Below are positions 1 to 7,558 of a stretch of DNA of 64,000 bases, one piece after another. The translations under genes and the position numbers were made by a program. The first letter of the stretch is position 1; each line of letters opens with the position of its first letter. Source of the DNA: Gp6-AA40 sp035647075 (GTDB taxonomy: Bacteria; Acidobacteriota; Vicinamibacteria; Vicinamibacterales; UBA2999); NCBI GenBank assembly GCA_035647075.1, contig DASROF010000168.1, forward strand, positions 1-64,000, written 5' to 3'. Below the pieces are notes generated by a model. That model saw only the letters and a program-made list of their open reading frames with translations, did not search any database and was not told the DNA's origin.

Positions 1-320
1 GTCCCAGCCTTCACCAGAAACACGAACAGGGATGCGCCGACCGTCACGACTCCGAGCGAGGCGAGGAACGCGGCGAGCACCAGCGGGCGGGACGTCAACG
101 ACGCCACGATTGTCGCGGCGAGATCCCGCCAGCCGAGCGACATCAGCGCCACGGGCTCGGCTCCGAGGACCACGGCGACGAGAAAGAGTCCGCCAACGAG
201 CGGCACGGCGACCAGCAGCTTGAACAGCGAGTCGGCGATCTCCTGGACGATGATGACCGGCCAGTTGGCGGCCGCGATGAGGGCACCGCGTTTCAGCGCG
301 TATTTGAGAACGTCACGCAA
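1..320 (-). CDS. Integral membrane protein of unknown family, N-terminal part (truncated by window start)
   Basis: An open minus-strand frame runs from a TTG start at 320 to base 1 without a stop, giving about 106 residues. It begins MRDVLKYALKRGALIAAANW. Two clearly hydrophobic stretches are visible, around residues 32-54 and 80-103, so this is a membrane protein. The start is uncertain because no ATG or GTG lies at the N-terminal edge; TTG is the best-placed start. It is divergent from the sensor kinase at 383. I do not recognise the family and assign no function. Codon use matches the neighbouring genes, which supports it being real. Confidence 0.55.
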   Translation of the reverse strand, partial: MRDVLKYALKRGALIAAANWPVIIVQEIADSLFKLLVAVPLVGGLFLVAVVLGAEPVALMSLGWRDLAATIVASLTSRPLVLAAFLASLGVVTVGASLFVFLVKAG

Positions 321-382
321 TGATTTGATGCTAACAGGGATCAGGCCCCTGATCTCCGATCCCCGGTGGCACAATTGCGTAG

Positions 383-3300
383 GTGCAGGTAGTTAGCGCG
401 AACGGCCAGTCGTCCCCGCTTCCGGTCCGGCGACTGCTCCGTCTCGCTGCGGTCGCCATCGCCACGGCGCTGCTGATGGCTGCGGGCGGCTGGGTCCTCC
501 AGCGGATGCTGCTGGGCGCATCCGACAGCGCCGCCCGTGCACGTGTCGAGGACGACGTCCGACGCACGTTCGACCAGATGACGCAGCAGTTAAGGACGAG
601 CACTGCCCTTCTGGCGGACGCGTCGCTGGTCCGACAGGCCGCCGCTGAAGATGAAGCGGCCGCCGCGCGGCTGTTCACGGCGGCGCGGGATGCGGTGGCT
701 GCCGCTGGCGAAACGGGAGACTCGGCGCTGACTGTCTTCGGGCCTGATGGTGTCCCCGTCGCGTGGGCTGGCCGACCCTCCGAGTTGCCCAGCGACAGGT
801 TGGGCGGCACGGAGTCGTATTTCTTTTCGTCGACTCCTCTTGGCCCGCGGTTGATCTACATCCGGCCGGTCGGAACCGGCGTAAGCCGTTCGGGCACGAT
901 CGCCGCGGAACGATCGATCGTCTCCGCGGAACGGCTCACGCCCGGAGGGTCCCTGCGCGTCGGCGCCCCGCGCGCTGATGCCGTCAGCGTGCCGACCCGA
1001 CTTGCCATCGTGACGGTCCAGTCAGCTGAATCTGCTGCGGTGCCTCGCGCGTCGGACTCGTTCGAAGTCACGGCCCCTGATGGCGCGCCGCTGATCACGG
1101 CAACCGTATCGGCCAGCGATTTGCGGGCGACCCGGGATCGGTGGCGCCGGGCGATCTGGTCCATCTCGCTGCTCTCGTTTGCGGCTGCTCTCGTGCTGCT
1201 GGTCGGCCCGTTGCTCGACTGGAGGAACCAGACCCGCCGCGCCGCGCAGTACGTTCAAGCCACGCTGCTGGCAGCCGCAATTATCATCGCTGCGCGAGTG
1301 GTCGCGCGGCTCGCATCACCAGCCGACTGGTCGAACAATCCGCTCTTCTCGTCAGCGGATTATGCCGGCACGCTGCTACGTCCGCTGCTCACCTCCCCGT
1401 TCGACTTCCTGCTTACAGCGGCGGCCGCCGCGGCGTTGACGGCGCTGCTGTTGTTTGCCCTTGAGGCATGGCGAGTATCGAGCTGGAAGAGCCGTCGGCT
1501 GATTACCTCGACTGGCGCGGCCGCTGTGTTCCTCATCTGTCAGGTGGTCGCTGGTGTCGGCCTTGCGGCCGTACTGTCCGGCCATCTGGCGTTATTGAGC
1601 AACACCATTTCGAACACGACGTTCGATCTCCTGCATTTCTCGCTGAGCGAGTGGAACGCACCGCGGCTGGCCCTGCAGCTCGGTCTTGTGCTTGCCCACG
1701 CGACGGCCGTGGGTCTGGCGCTCGCGATGCTCCGCGGCGCCACGAGTCGATGGTCCGTGCCGAGGGGGGACTGGCGTTTGCGGGTGGCCACCATCGCTGC
1801 CTGGATCATTCCGGTGGTGCTCTGGCGATTCGTCCTGGAACGTGGCATCACAGAGCAGTTGCCGCTGCTCGCGGCCGCCGCCGTGATCGCGATGCTGGCG
1901 CTGCAGGGAACCAGATTGATCGCCCGATTCCGCCATGGATCCCAGGCTTTTCGACTCACCCTGCTGACGCTGTCCCTGATTGCCCCGGCGTTCGCGTTTT
2001 ACCCGGCGTTGTTCCAGCTCGCCTGGCGGGCGAAGTCCCAGCTTGTGGAGACGCGGTACGCGCCGCAGGCCATCAATCAACGCAGCGACGTGCAGAAGTT
2101 GCTCGAGGAAAGTCTCAACGAGGTCGATGCGCTGGGCGATGATCTCTCACAACGCGTTACACGGAGTGCCGGCGCCCCGGACGAACAGGCGGAGTCCGCG
2201 TTCGAAGTCTGGCAGGCGACCGCGCTGGCGAACTATCCGGTCACGTCCTCCGTTGAGCTCTTCGATGCGCAGGGAAACCTGGTCAGCCGGTATGCGTTCA
2301 ACCTGCCGGAGCAGCTCGCGCCGCCGCCAACGTCGGAAGAGAGCAAGTGCGACTGGGCGATCTTCGATGAGGTGAATCCGTTCTTCGCTCGGAAACGCGT
2401 CATCCTCCATGCCGGGCGGCGGATCTGCGCGGGCGACAAGACGCTCGGATCAATCGTCGTCCGGGCGATGCGCGACGACTACGAGAACCTGCCATTCATC
2501 CCGTCACGGAGCCCGTACGTCGAGCTGGTGCGGCCGCAGGATCAGCTTCGAAGCGAAGGCGTGGCCGGCCAGGACGTCGAATTCGCGGTGTACGGATGGA
2601 GCCGAACGCCGTTGTATTCCTCCGGCGGCACGGCGTGGCCGCTCCCTGATGACGTCTTCAACCAGCTGGTGTCGTCGCGCCGTCCGATCTGGGCCGAGTT
2701 GCTGCGTGGCGACGACCGGTTCGATGTCTTTCTGCTGAACAACCGGTTCGGCGTGTACGCGCTCGGCTTCCCGGTCGTTTCGGCGCTGGACCACCTTGTT
2801 CACCTCGCCGAGCTGACCGTTCTCGCTGCGCTCGCATGTCTGTTGCTTCGCTCGCTGAACACCGCGTTCGCGCGTGCGAGCGGACGCCCGATGGCGGCGC
2901 GTGCGCTGCTGCGCGAGATCAGGGCCAGTTTCTATCGCAAGCTCTTCATCGCCTTTGTGGCAACCGTATTTGTTCCCGTGGTGGCGCTCTCCATCGTGAC
3001 GCGCGTCTACGTGGCGGAACGGATGCGGGCGAACATTGAAGATGAGGCGGTCCGGACCGCAGCGGCGGCTGGCCGTGTGGTCGAAGAAGTCCAGCGGCTC
3101 CTCGACGCCGCGCCGCGCCCGGCGGCAGCCAGCGTCGGCATCGACGACAACCTGATGGTCTATGCCAGCCGCCTGATCGATCAGGACGTCAACTTGTTTA
3201 CCGGCTGGCAGCTGGTTGCGACGAGCGAACGGAACCTGTTCGCCTCCGGATTCCTTCCGGTTCGCACACCGGCGGAGGTCTACCAGCTCCTTCAACTGAA

Positions 3301-4369
3301 CCGTGAGTCCGCAACGGTCGTTCGTGAGCGGGTCGGTGCGCTGGACCCGTACCTGGTCGCCGCCGTGCCGCTGCTCGACAAAGGGATCGTCACGGTGCCG
3401 CTGACGTCGCGACAGCAGGAGATTGAACAGGAAATCGAAGCTCTGGATCGCCGCGTGCTGCTCGCCGCGCTGCTCTTCATCCTCGGCGGCGCGGGCATCG
3501 GCTACACCATGGCGGAACGGATTTCGGATCCCGTCAACCGCCTGACCCGCGCGACGCGTCGCATCGCCCGTGGTGATCTGGACGCACGTGTCGCCGTCAG
3601 ATCATCCGACGAGCTGGGACGGCTGGTTGAAGATTTCAATTCCATGGCTCGCGATCTGCAACGCCAGCGAGCGGAACTCGAGCGCACCAACCGATTGGAA
3701 GCCTGGGCCGAGATGGCCCGACAGGTTGCACACGAGATCAAGAATCCGCTGACGCCGATTCAATTGAACGCCGAGCACCTGCGGCGGGTGCATGCCGATC
3801 GCGGCGAACCGCTCTCCCCGGTCCTGCAGGAGTGCGTCGCGACGATCCTCGCGCAAGTCAGGCTGCTCCGGCAGATCGCGTCAGAGTTCTCGAGCTTTGC
3901 CTCGTCCCCTACAGCCCGCCCATCTGCGGTTGATGTGCCGGAGCTGCTGGACGAAATCGTCAGCCCCTATCGCGCCGGGCTGGCAGAGCGAATCACATTC
4001 GATATCGACGTGCCAGCCGACCTGCCGCGCGTGCACATCGATCGAACGCTGATTGCCCGCTCGCTGACGAATATTGTGGAGAACGCCCTGCATGCGATGC
4101 CGAGTGCCGGCACGCTTGGCGTGGCTGCCCGTGCCGACGATCACCGTGTCCGCATCCGGATCTCGGACACCGGGGTCGGGATGGACCCCGAGGCGCTCGA
4201 TCGCGCCTTCGAGCCGTACTTTTCCACGAAGGCCACCGGAACGGGGCTCGGTCTGCCGATCGCCAAGCGCAACGTGGAGCTGACGGGCGGGACGATCGCG
4301 GTCACAAGCGAACGGGATCGCGGAACAACGGTGGAATTGGCGCTGCCGATCGCGCCTAACCCTTCGTAA
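383..4369 (+). CDS. Very large NtrY-like membrane sensor histidine kinase
   Basis: A 1328-aa protein starting at GTG 383. It has one N-terminal membrane segment (about 24-42), a putative extracytoplasmic stretch to about 255, then a run of about seven hydrophobic segments to about 560. A second extracytoplasmic region and further membrane segments near 810-870 and 1025-1047 follow. The cytoplasmic end is canonical: HAMP (about 1048-1100), HisKA with phosphoacceptor His1117 in VAHEIKNPLTPIQ, N box NIVENALHAM, G1 DTGVGMD and G2 GTGLGLPIAKRN. The HAMP-HisKA spacing and the NPLTPIQ motif are typical of NtrY, the partner of NtrX in nitrogen or envelope sensing. No response regulator is adjacent, so it looks like an orphan. 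The long multi-membrane sensor region is much larger than classical NtrY (about 750 aa). Its 3' end overlaps the convergent pssA by 14 bp. The kinase call is firm; the signal is unknown. Confidence 0.92.
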   Translation: MQVVSANGQSSPLPVRRLLRLAAVAIATALLMAAGGWVLQRMLLGASDSAARARVEDDVRRTFDQMTQQLRTSTALLADASLVRQAAAEDEAAAARLFTAARDAVAAAGETGDSALTVFGPDGVPVAWAGRPSELPSDRLGGTESYFFSSTPLGPRLIYIRPVGTGVSRSGTIAAERSIVSAERLTPGGSLRVGAPRADAVSVPTRLAIVTVQSAESAAVPRASDSFEVTAPDGAPLITATVSASDLRATRDRWRRAIWSISLLSFAAALVLLVGPLLDWRNQTRRAAQYVQATLLAAAIIIAARVVARLASPADWSNNPLFSSADYAGTLLRPLLTSPFDFLLTAAAAAALTALLLFALEAWRVSSWKSRRLITSTGAAAVFLICQVVAGVGLAAVLSGHLALLSNTISNTTFDLLHFSLSEWNAPRLALQLGLVLAHATAVGLALAMLRGATSRWSVPRGDWRLRVATIAAWIIPVVLWRFVLERGITEQLPLLAAAAVIAMLALQGTRLIARFRHGSQAFRLTLLTLSLIAPAFAFYPALFQLAWRAKSQLVETRYAPQAINQRSDVQKLLEESLNEVDALGDDLSQRVTRSAGAPDEQAESAFEVWQATALANYPVTSSVELFDAQGNLVSRYAFNLPEQLAPPPTSEESKCDWAIFDEVNPFFARKRVILHAGRRICAGDKTLGSIVVRAMRDDYENLPFIPSRSPYVELVRPQDQLRSEGVAGQDVEFAVYGWSRTPLYSSGGTAWPLPDDVFNQLVSSRRPIWAELLRGDDRFDVFLLNNRFGVYALGFPVVSALDHLVHLAELTVLAALACLLLRSLNTAFARASGRPMAARALLREIRASFYRKLFIAFVATVFVPVVALSIVTRVYVAERMRANIEDEAVRTAAAAGRVVEEVQRLLDAAPRPAAASVGIDDNLMVYASRLIDQDVNLFTGWQLVATSERNLFASGFLPVRTPAEVYQLLQLNRESATVVRERVGALDPYLVAAVPLLDKGIVTVPLTSRQQEIEQEIEALDRRVLLAALLFILGGAGIGYTMAERISDPVNRLTRATRRIARGDLDARVAVRSSDELGRLVEDFNSMARDLQRQRAELERTNRLEAWAEMARQVAHEIKNPLTPIQLNAEHLRRVHADRGEPLSPVLQECVATILAQVRLLRQIASEFSSFASSPTARPSAVDVPELLDEIVSPYRAGLAERITFDIDVPADLPRVHIDRTLIARSLTNIVENALHAMPSAGTLGVAARADDHRVRIRISDTGVGMDPEALDRAFEPYFSTKATGTGLGLPIAKRNVELTGGTIAVTSERDRGTTVELALPIAPNPS

Positions 4370-5219
4370 TCTTGGTGTCCGGCGTGTCGAGAACGGCAGC
4401 GTCGCCCTCGTGCCGTTGCGAGCCGGGCGACGAGTCGCCGGGTGGACGACGCCGCAGACGTGACCAGGCGAACTCCACGAACGCTGAGAGGAGGTAGCCG
4501 TACGCGAGGACCACGAATAAGTAGTCCGGTTGCGCGGCGAAGAGCGCCAGAACAATCGCCACCAGTAACAGCACTGTGTAGCTGCGCCGGGTCTGTAGAT
4601 CAAACGTCTTGAAGCTTCGGAACCGGATGGTGCTGACCATCAGCAGCGCCGGGACCAGGACCATCGCGATCACCGGCACCGCTTCCCGGTAGGAGGTGAA
4701 TCCATAGGGATACGCAAACACGGTGGCCGCAGGAACCGCTGCTGCCGCCGGGCTCGGCATGCCGACGAAGTACCGCTTGTCCACCGATCCCGCCTGGATG
4801 TTGAATCGCGCCAGGCGCAGCGCCGCGGCGGCAAGGAACAGAAAGCCCACCGCCCAGCCAAGACGTCCCAGTGGCTGCAGTCCCCACGTGAACGAGAGGA
4901 TTGCCGGCGCCATGCCGAACGAGATCACGTCGGCGAGCGAGTCGAGCTCAATGCCGAAGTCGCTGGAGGTCCCCGTCATCCGGGCGATGCGTCCATCCAG
5001 CATGTCGAGCACCATGGCAAAGCCGATGAACGGGGCCGCAATGTGGAACTCGCCGCGCATCGCGTGAACGATGCAGGCGTAACCGCAGAACATGTTCCCG
5101 ATTGTGAACATGCTGGGCAGCAGGTAGACGCCGCGGCGCAGTCGCCGCGCGGGACGGTCGGTGCTGCGCCGCAACGGCCGCAACATCCTCAGGCGCGGGC
5201 GGACATCATCGCGTTCCAC
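4356..5219 (-). CDS. pssA: CDP-diacylglycerol--serine O-phosphatidyltransferase
   Basis: A 287-aa membrane enzyme that makes phosphatidylserine from CDP-diacylglycerol and serine. The CDP-alcohol phosphotransferase signature DGxxARx8Gx3Dx3D is complete: Asp75, Gly76, Ala79, Arg80, Gly89, Asp93 and Asp97. About six to seven hydrophobic segments follow, as in the Bacillus-type membrane-integral PssA. The first 30 residues are Arg-rich. It lies one base downstream of psd, so the two form an operon for phosphatidylethanolamine synthesis. The 3' end runs 14 bp into the convergent sensor kinase gene. The C-terminal tail beyond the last membrane segment is polar and low in complexity. Confidence 0.93.
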   Translation of the reverse strand: MERDDVRPRLRMLRPLRRSTDRPARRLRRGVYLLPSMFTIGNMFCGYACIVHAMRGEFHIAAPFIGFAMVLDMLDGRIARMTGTSSDFGIELDSLADVISFGMAPAILSFTWGLQPLGRLGWAVGFLFLAAAALRLARFNIQAGSVDKRYFVGMPSPAAAAVPAATVFAYPYGFTSYREAVPVIAMVLVPALLMVSTIRFRSFKTFDLQTRRSYTVLLLVAIVLALFAAQPDYLFVVLAYGYLLSAFVEFAWSRLRRRPPGDSSPGSQRHEGDAAVLDTPDTKITKG

Positions 5220-5220
5220 G

Positions 5221-5898
5221 TCAGTGCACCAGACTCACGGGCGCGGCTCCGCCGCTCGTGTCCGAACGAACATCCGGCATCATCGCGAGCACGGTTTCAC
5301 CGCCGACGACCTTTTCTCCGACCTTCGTCTGCAATACAGCCCCGAGCGGCAGGAAGACGTCCATTCGCGAACCGAACTTCATCACGCCAAACCGATCTCC
5401 GGCTCTGACAACGTCGCCCTCGTTGATGCGACAGACGATGCGTCGCGCCAGGATGCCGACGATCTGGCGGACGACCACCGTGCGGCCCTCGTGATCGATC
5501 GTGACTTCGGTGAATTCATTGAGCTCCCCGGCTTCAGATCGGTAGGCCGGAAGAAAACGTCCGGGATGATACTTCACCGACATGACGCGTCCACTGACCG
5601 GCAACCGGTTGACGTGCACGTCCATCGGAGACAGGAAGATGCTGATCTGCTGCCAGCGATCAGCCGGAAATGCCTGGGTCGCAGAGGCGCCCGCCACCAT
5701 GACCCTGCCGTCGGCCGGCGAAAGCACCGCCGTGTCCGGCGCGACGATGCGCCGCTCCGGATCGCGGAAGAAGAAGAGAAAAAAGGTGGTCAGCACCAGG
5801 ATGGTGATGCCGACAACTGGCTTGAACAGCCACAGAGCGATGATGGCCAGGAGAAGGCCGCCGAGAACGAAAGGCCAGCCCGCAGGATCGATGCGCAC
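5221..5898 (-). CDS. psd: Phosphatidylserine decarboxylase (short, archaeal-type Psd)
   Basis: Converts phosphatidylserine to phosphatidylethanolamine with a self-generated pyruvoyl cofactor. With the GTG start at 5898 it is 225 aa and begins MRIDPAGWPF, a common N-terminus in this family; a TTG at 5949 would add 17 residues. Two membrane helices lie at about 8-44. Family motifs FFRDPER, SPADG and MDVHVNR are present. Gly176-Ser177 in KFGSRMDVFLP is the predicted self-cleavage site that makes the pyruvoyl group. The length and the GS rather than LGST site mark the short PSD-A class, in contrast to the longer enterobacterial type. The stop is one base from the pssA start, consistent with translational coupling. 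Confidence 0.92.
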   Translation of the reverse strand: MRIDPAGWPFVLGGLLLAIIALWLFKPVVGITILVLTTFFLFFFRDPERRIVAPDTAVLSPADGRVMVAGASATQAFPADRWQQISIFLSPMDVHVNRLPVSGRVMSVKYHPGRFLPAYRSEAGELNEFTEVTIDHEGRTVVVRQIVGILARRIVCRINEGDVVRAGDRFGVMKFGSRMDVFLPLGAVLQTKVGEKVVGGETVLAMMPDVRSDTSGGAAPVSLVH

Positions 5899-5956
5899 AA
5901 TCCGAGTGTACCCGCCTTCGCCGGCCGCTTCGGCTGGGCCTGCGCTCAACTTAGGT

Positions 5957-5980
5957 GCGCGGACCTGAAGAGGTCCGCGC
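5957..5980. terminator. Perfect 10-bp hairpin with GAAG loop between DUF465 gene and psd
   Basis: A 10-bp perfect inverted repeat (5957-5966 and 5971-5980) encloses a four-base loop. It lies in the gap between the DUF465 gene (stop at 5999) and the psd start, both on the minus strand. No T-run follows on either strand, so it is not a textbook intrinsic terminator. It could be a Rho-assisted or transcript-end stabilising hairpin, or part of the psd leader if the TTG start at 5949 is not used. Confidence 0.5.
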
Positions 5981-5998
5981 GATATCAGAAAGTTCGGC

Positions 5999-6241
5999 TT
6001 ACGAGGCGCGCCCGTGAGCCTGTGCGTACTCGTGCGCCATGCGTTCCATCTGGTCTTTGAGCGCGAGTTTCAGTTTTTTGAGGGTGACTTCTTCGACTTG
6101 TTCGGAATCGGTGAGGTAGTGCCGGTCGGTGAACTGATGGAGCCTGTCGTCTAACTGGTGGTGCCTTTCGGCAAGGTCGCGGTAGGTCGGGTCGCTGTGC
6201 AGCAAGAGGTTCTTTACCTCCTGCGCTTCCACTGGGCTCAT
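5999..6241 (-). CDS. DUF465 (YdcH-like) small coiled-coil protein
   Basis: An 80-aa protein with start ATG 6241, chosen because AAGGAGGTG, an excellent ribosome binding site, lies just upstream. The sequence starts MSPVEAQEVKNLLL. It is highly charged and helical, with the family features EHHxLDDxLxxF-like (here RHHQLDDRLHQF) and a C-terminal LKKxKLxLKDxM segment. DUF465/YdcH proteins are small cytosolic helical-hairpin proteins of unknown function that are widespread in bacteria. It lies downstream of rimI (stop at 6354), with 112 bp between. Confidence 0.85.
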   Translation of the reverse strand: MSPVEAQEVKNLLLHSDPTYRDLAERHHQLDDRLHQFTDRHYLTDSEQVEEVTLKKLKLALKDQMERMAHEYAQAHGRAS

Positions 6242-6353
6242 GGCCGCACCTCCTTGAAAGAGGAAACGTGCGCTGTTAGGCGCAAGGTAACACACGCCGC
6301 TTCGCGCTTCAATCCCCAAAGGATGGGATGCCAAGCCCAAGGAGAGCAACAGC

Positions 6354-6866
6354 TTAGGCAGGCTCGTCGCGCCAGAGGATGAGCGCATCCTCGACGGGCT
6401 TCGTGTAGTAGTTCCGTCGAGTGGCCGCAACGTAGAAGCCCAACCGTTCGTACAACCGCCTGGCGGACTCGTTCGACGCGCGCACCTCGAGCGTGGCGCG
6501 GCGCGCGCCGAGCTGTTTGGCTTCGGCGAGCACATGGTGCAGCAGCGCCGATCCAATCCCAACGCCGCGAAGCGGCGGCCGCACTGCGACGTTGTTGATG
6601 TGAATCTCGTCCAGGACCAGCCAGAACGCGCAGAAGCCGGCGACGGCGCACTCAGGGGTTCGCGCGACGAAGATGTGGCACACAGAGCGATTCTGCAGCT
6701 CCCATGTGTACATCTCGCGAGTCCAGGGATTCGTGAACGACTCCGATTCGACGTCCAGGACGCCGTCGAGGTCGGCGTCGCCTTCGAGGCGGTCAATCCA
6801 GTACCGGACGGGCGCACCCGTGTCTCGCCCACCCAGGCCGGCGTCGTCAGCGGACAGGTCGCGCAT
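6354..6866 (-). CDS. rimI: Ribosomal protein alanine N-acetyltransferase-like GNAT enzyme
   Basis: A 170-aa GNAT-family acetyltransferase. The acetyl-CoA binding motif RGVGIG is at residues 100-105. It is followed by ALLHHVLAEAKQLGARRATLEVRxSN and the RimI-typical RLYERLGF. The C-terminal RxNYYTKPVEDALILW is also characteristic of RimI, which acetylates the N-terminus of ribosomal protein bS18. The start ATG 6866 overlaps the end of tsaB by 20 bp. The tsaB-rimI pairing is conserved in many bacteria and supports the name. The first 20 residues before RYWIDRLEG are atypical, so a later start is possible. Confidence 0.88.
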   Translation of the reverse strand: MRDLSADDAGLGGRDTGAPVRYWIDRLEGDADLDGVLDVESESFTNPWTREMYTWELQNRSVCHIFVARTPECAVAGFCAFWLVLDEIHINNVAVRPPLRGVGIGSALLHHVLAEAKQLGARRATLEVRASNESARRLYERLGFYVAATRRNYYTKPVEDALILWRDEPA

Positions 6867-7521
6867 CGCGGGCGAGTTCGGCGTCAGGCCGCCGGATATA
6901 GAGGGGACGGATGGCGTCCGGTTCGGGTTGAACGCCCGTGCGCGCCCGCTCGCTGGCGATCTGCGCGATCGTTGCGGCGAGCAGTGGCGCGGGCGGCTCG
7001 GCGATGAGCGCCAGATCACCGAGAGTGCTGCGGATCAGGCCGGCGTAGGCCGCGACGGCGTCCCCGATGAAGAGCGTGGGAGTGACCACCTGCGTCAGCA
7101 GCGCCGACGGCTTCGCAACCGTCGGCGGATACACCTCGACGTCGTGCTCGTAGCGTGCGGCGAAGACCTCGCCGCGCCACGCGTCTACCCAGGTGGCGAC
7201 CGCCGGGGCGCGTCCAAGACGGGCCAGCGCATCGAATCCGGAAACGCCAATCAGCGCCTTCCCCACCGCAAACGCCAGCCCCTGCATCGTGGCGATTCCG
7301 ATCCGCAACCCGGTGAACGATCCCGGTCCGGTCGCCACGGCATACAGATCGATCTCGCGTAGATCGATGCGCGCGTCTTCCACCAGCGCCATCAGATCAC
7401 CGGGCAGCCGCGCATCGTGAGGACGGTTCGGATCACCGCTCAACTCACGTACCAGGAGCCCGTCACGCGTCACCGCACAGCTGCCGCCCGGCGTGCTGGT
7501 GTCGAGGGAGAGGCAGAGCAC
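6847..7521 (-). CDS. tsaB: tRNA threonylcarbamoyladenosine biosynthesis protein TsaB
   Basis: A 224-aa member of the ASKHA/TsaD-like fold. It scaffolds TsaD and TsaE in making t6A37 on ANN-decoding tRNAs. The N-terminal LSLDTSTPGGS matches the TsaB consensus; GPGSFTGLRIG is the hallmark motif, followed by the alanine-rich helix AxxQGLAFA. The GTG start at 7521 is chosen because the conserved beta-strand begins there; further upstream extension has no homology-like features. It is divergent from mutS, with only 37 bp between the start codons, so both promoters must be compact or overlap coding DNA. rimI follows with an overlap. Confidence 0.92.
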   Translation of the reverse strand: MLCLSLDTSTPGGSCAVTRDGLLVRELSGDPNRPHDARLPGDLMALVEDARIDLREIDLYAVATGPGSFTGLRIGIATMQGLAFAVGKALIGVSGFDALARLGRAPAVATWVDAWRGEVFAARYEHDVEVYPPTVAKPSALLTQVVTPTLFIGDAVAAYAGLIRSTLGDLALIAEPPAPLLAATIAQIASERARTGVQPEPDAIRPLYIRRPDAELARDARPVR

Positions 7522-7558
7522 TAGGCGATAATACAGTCGTTCACGCTTCCAGGTTCTC

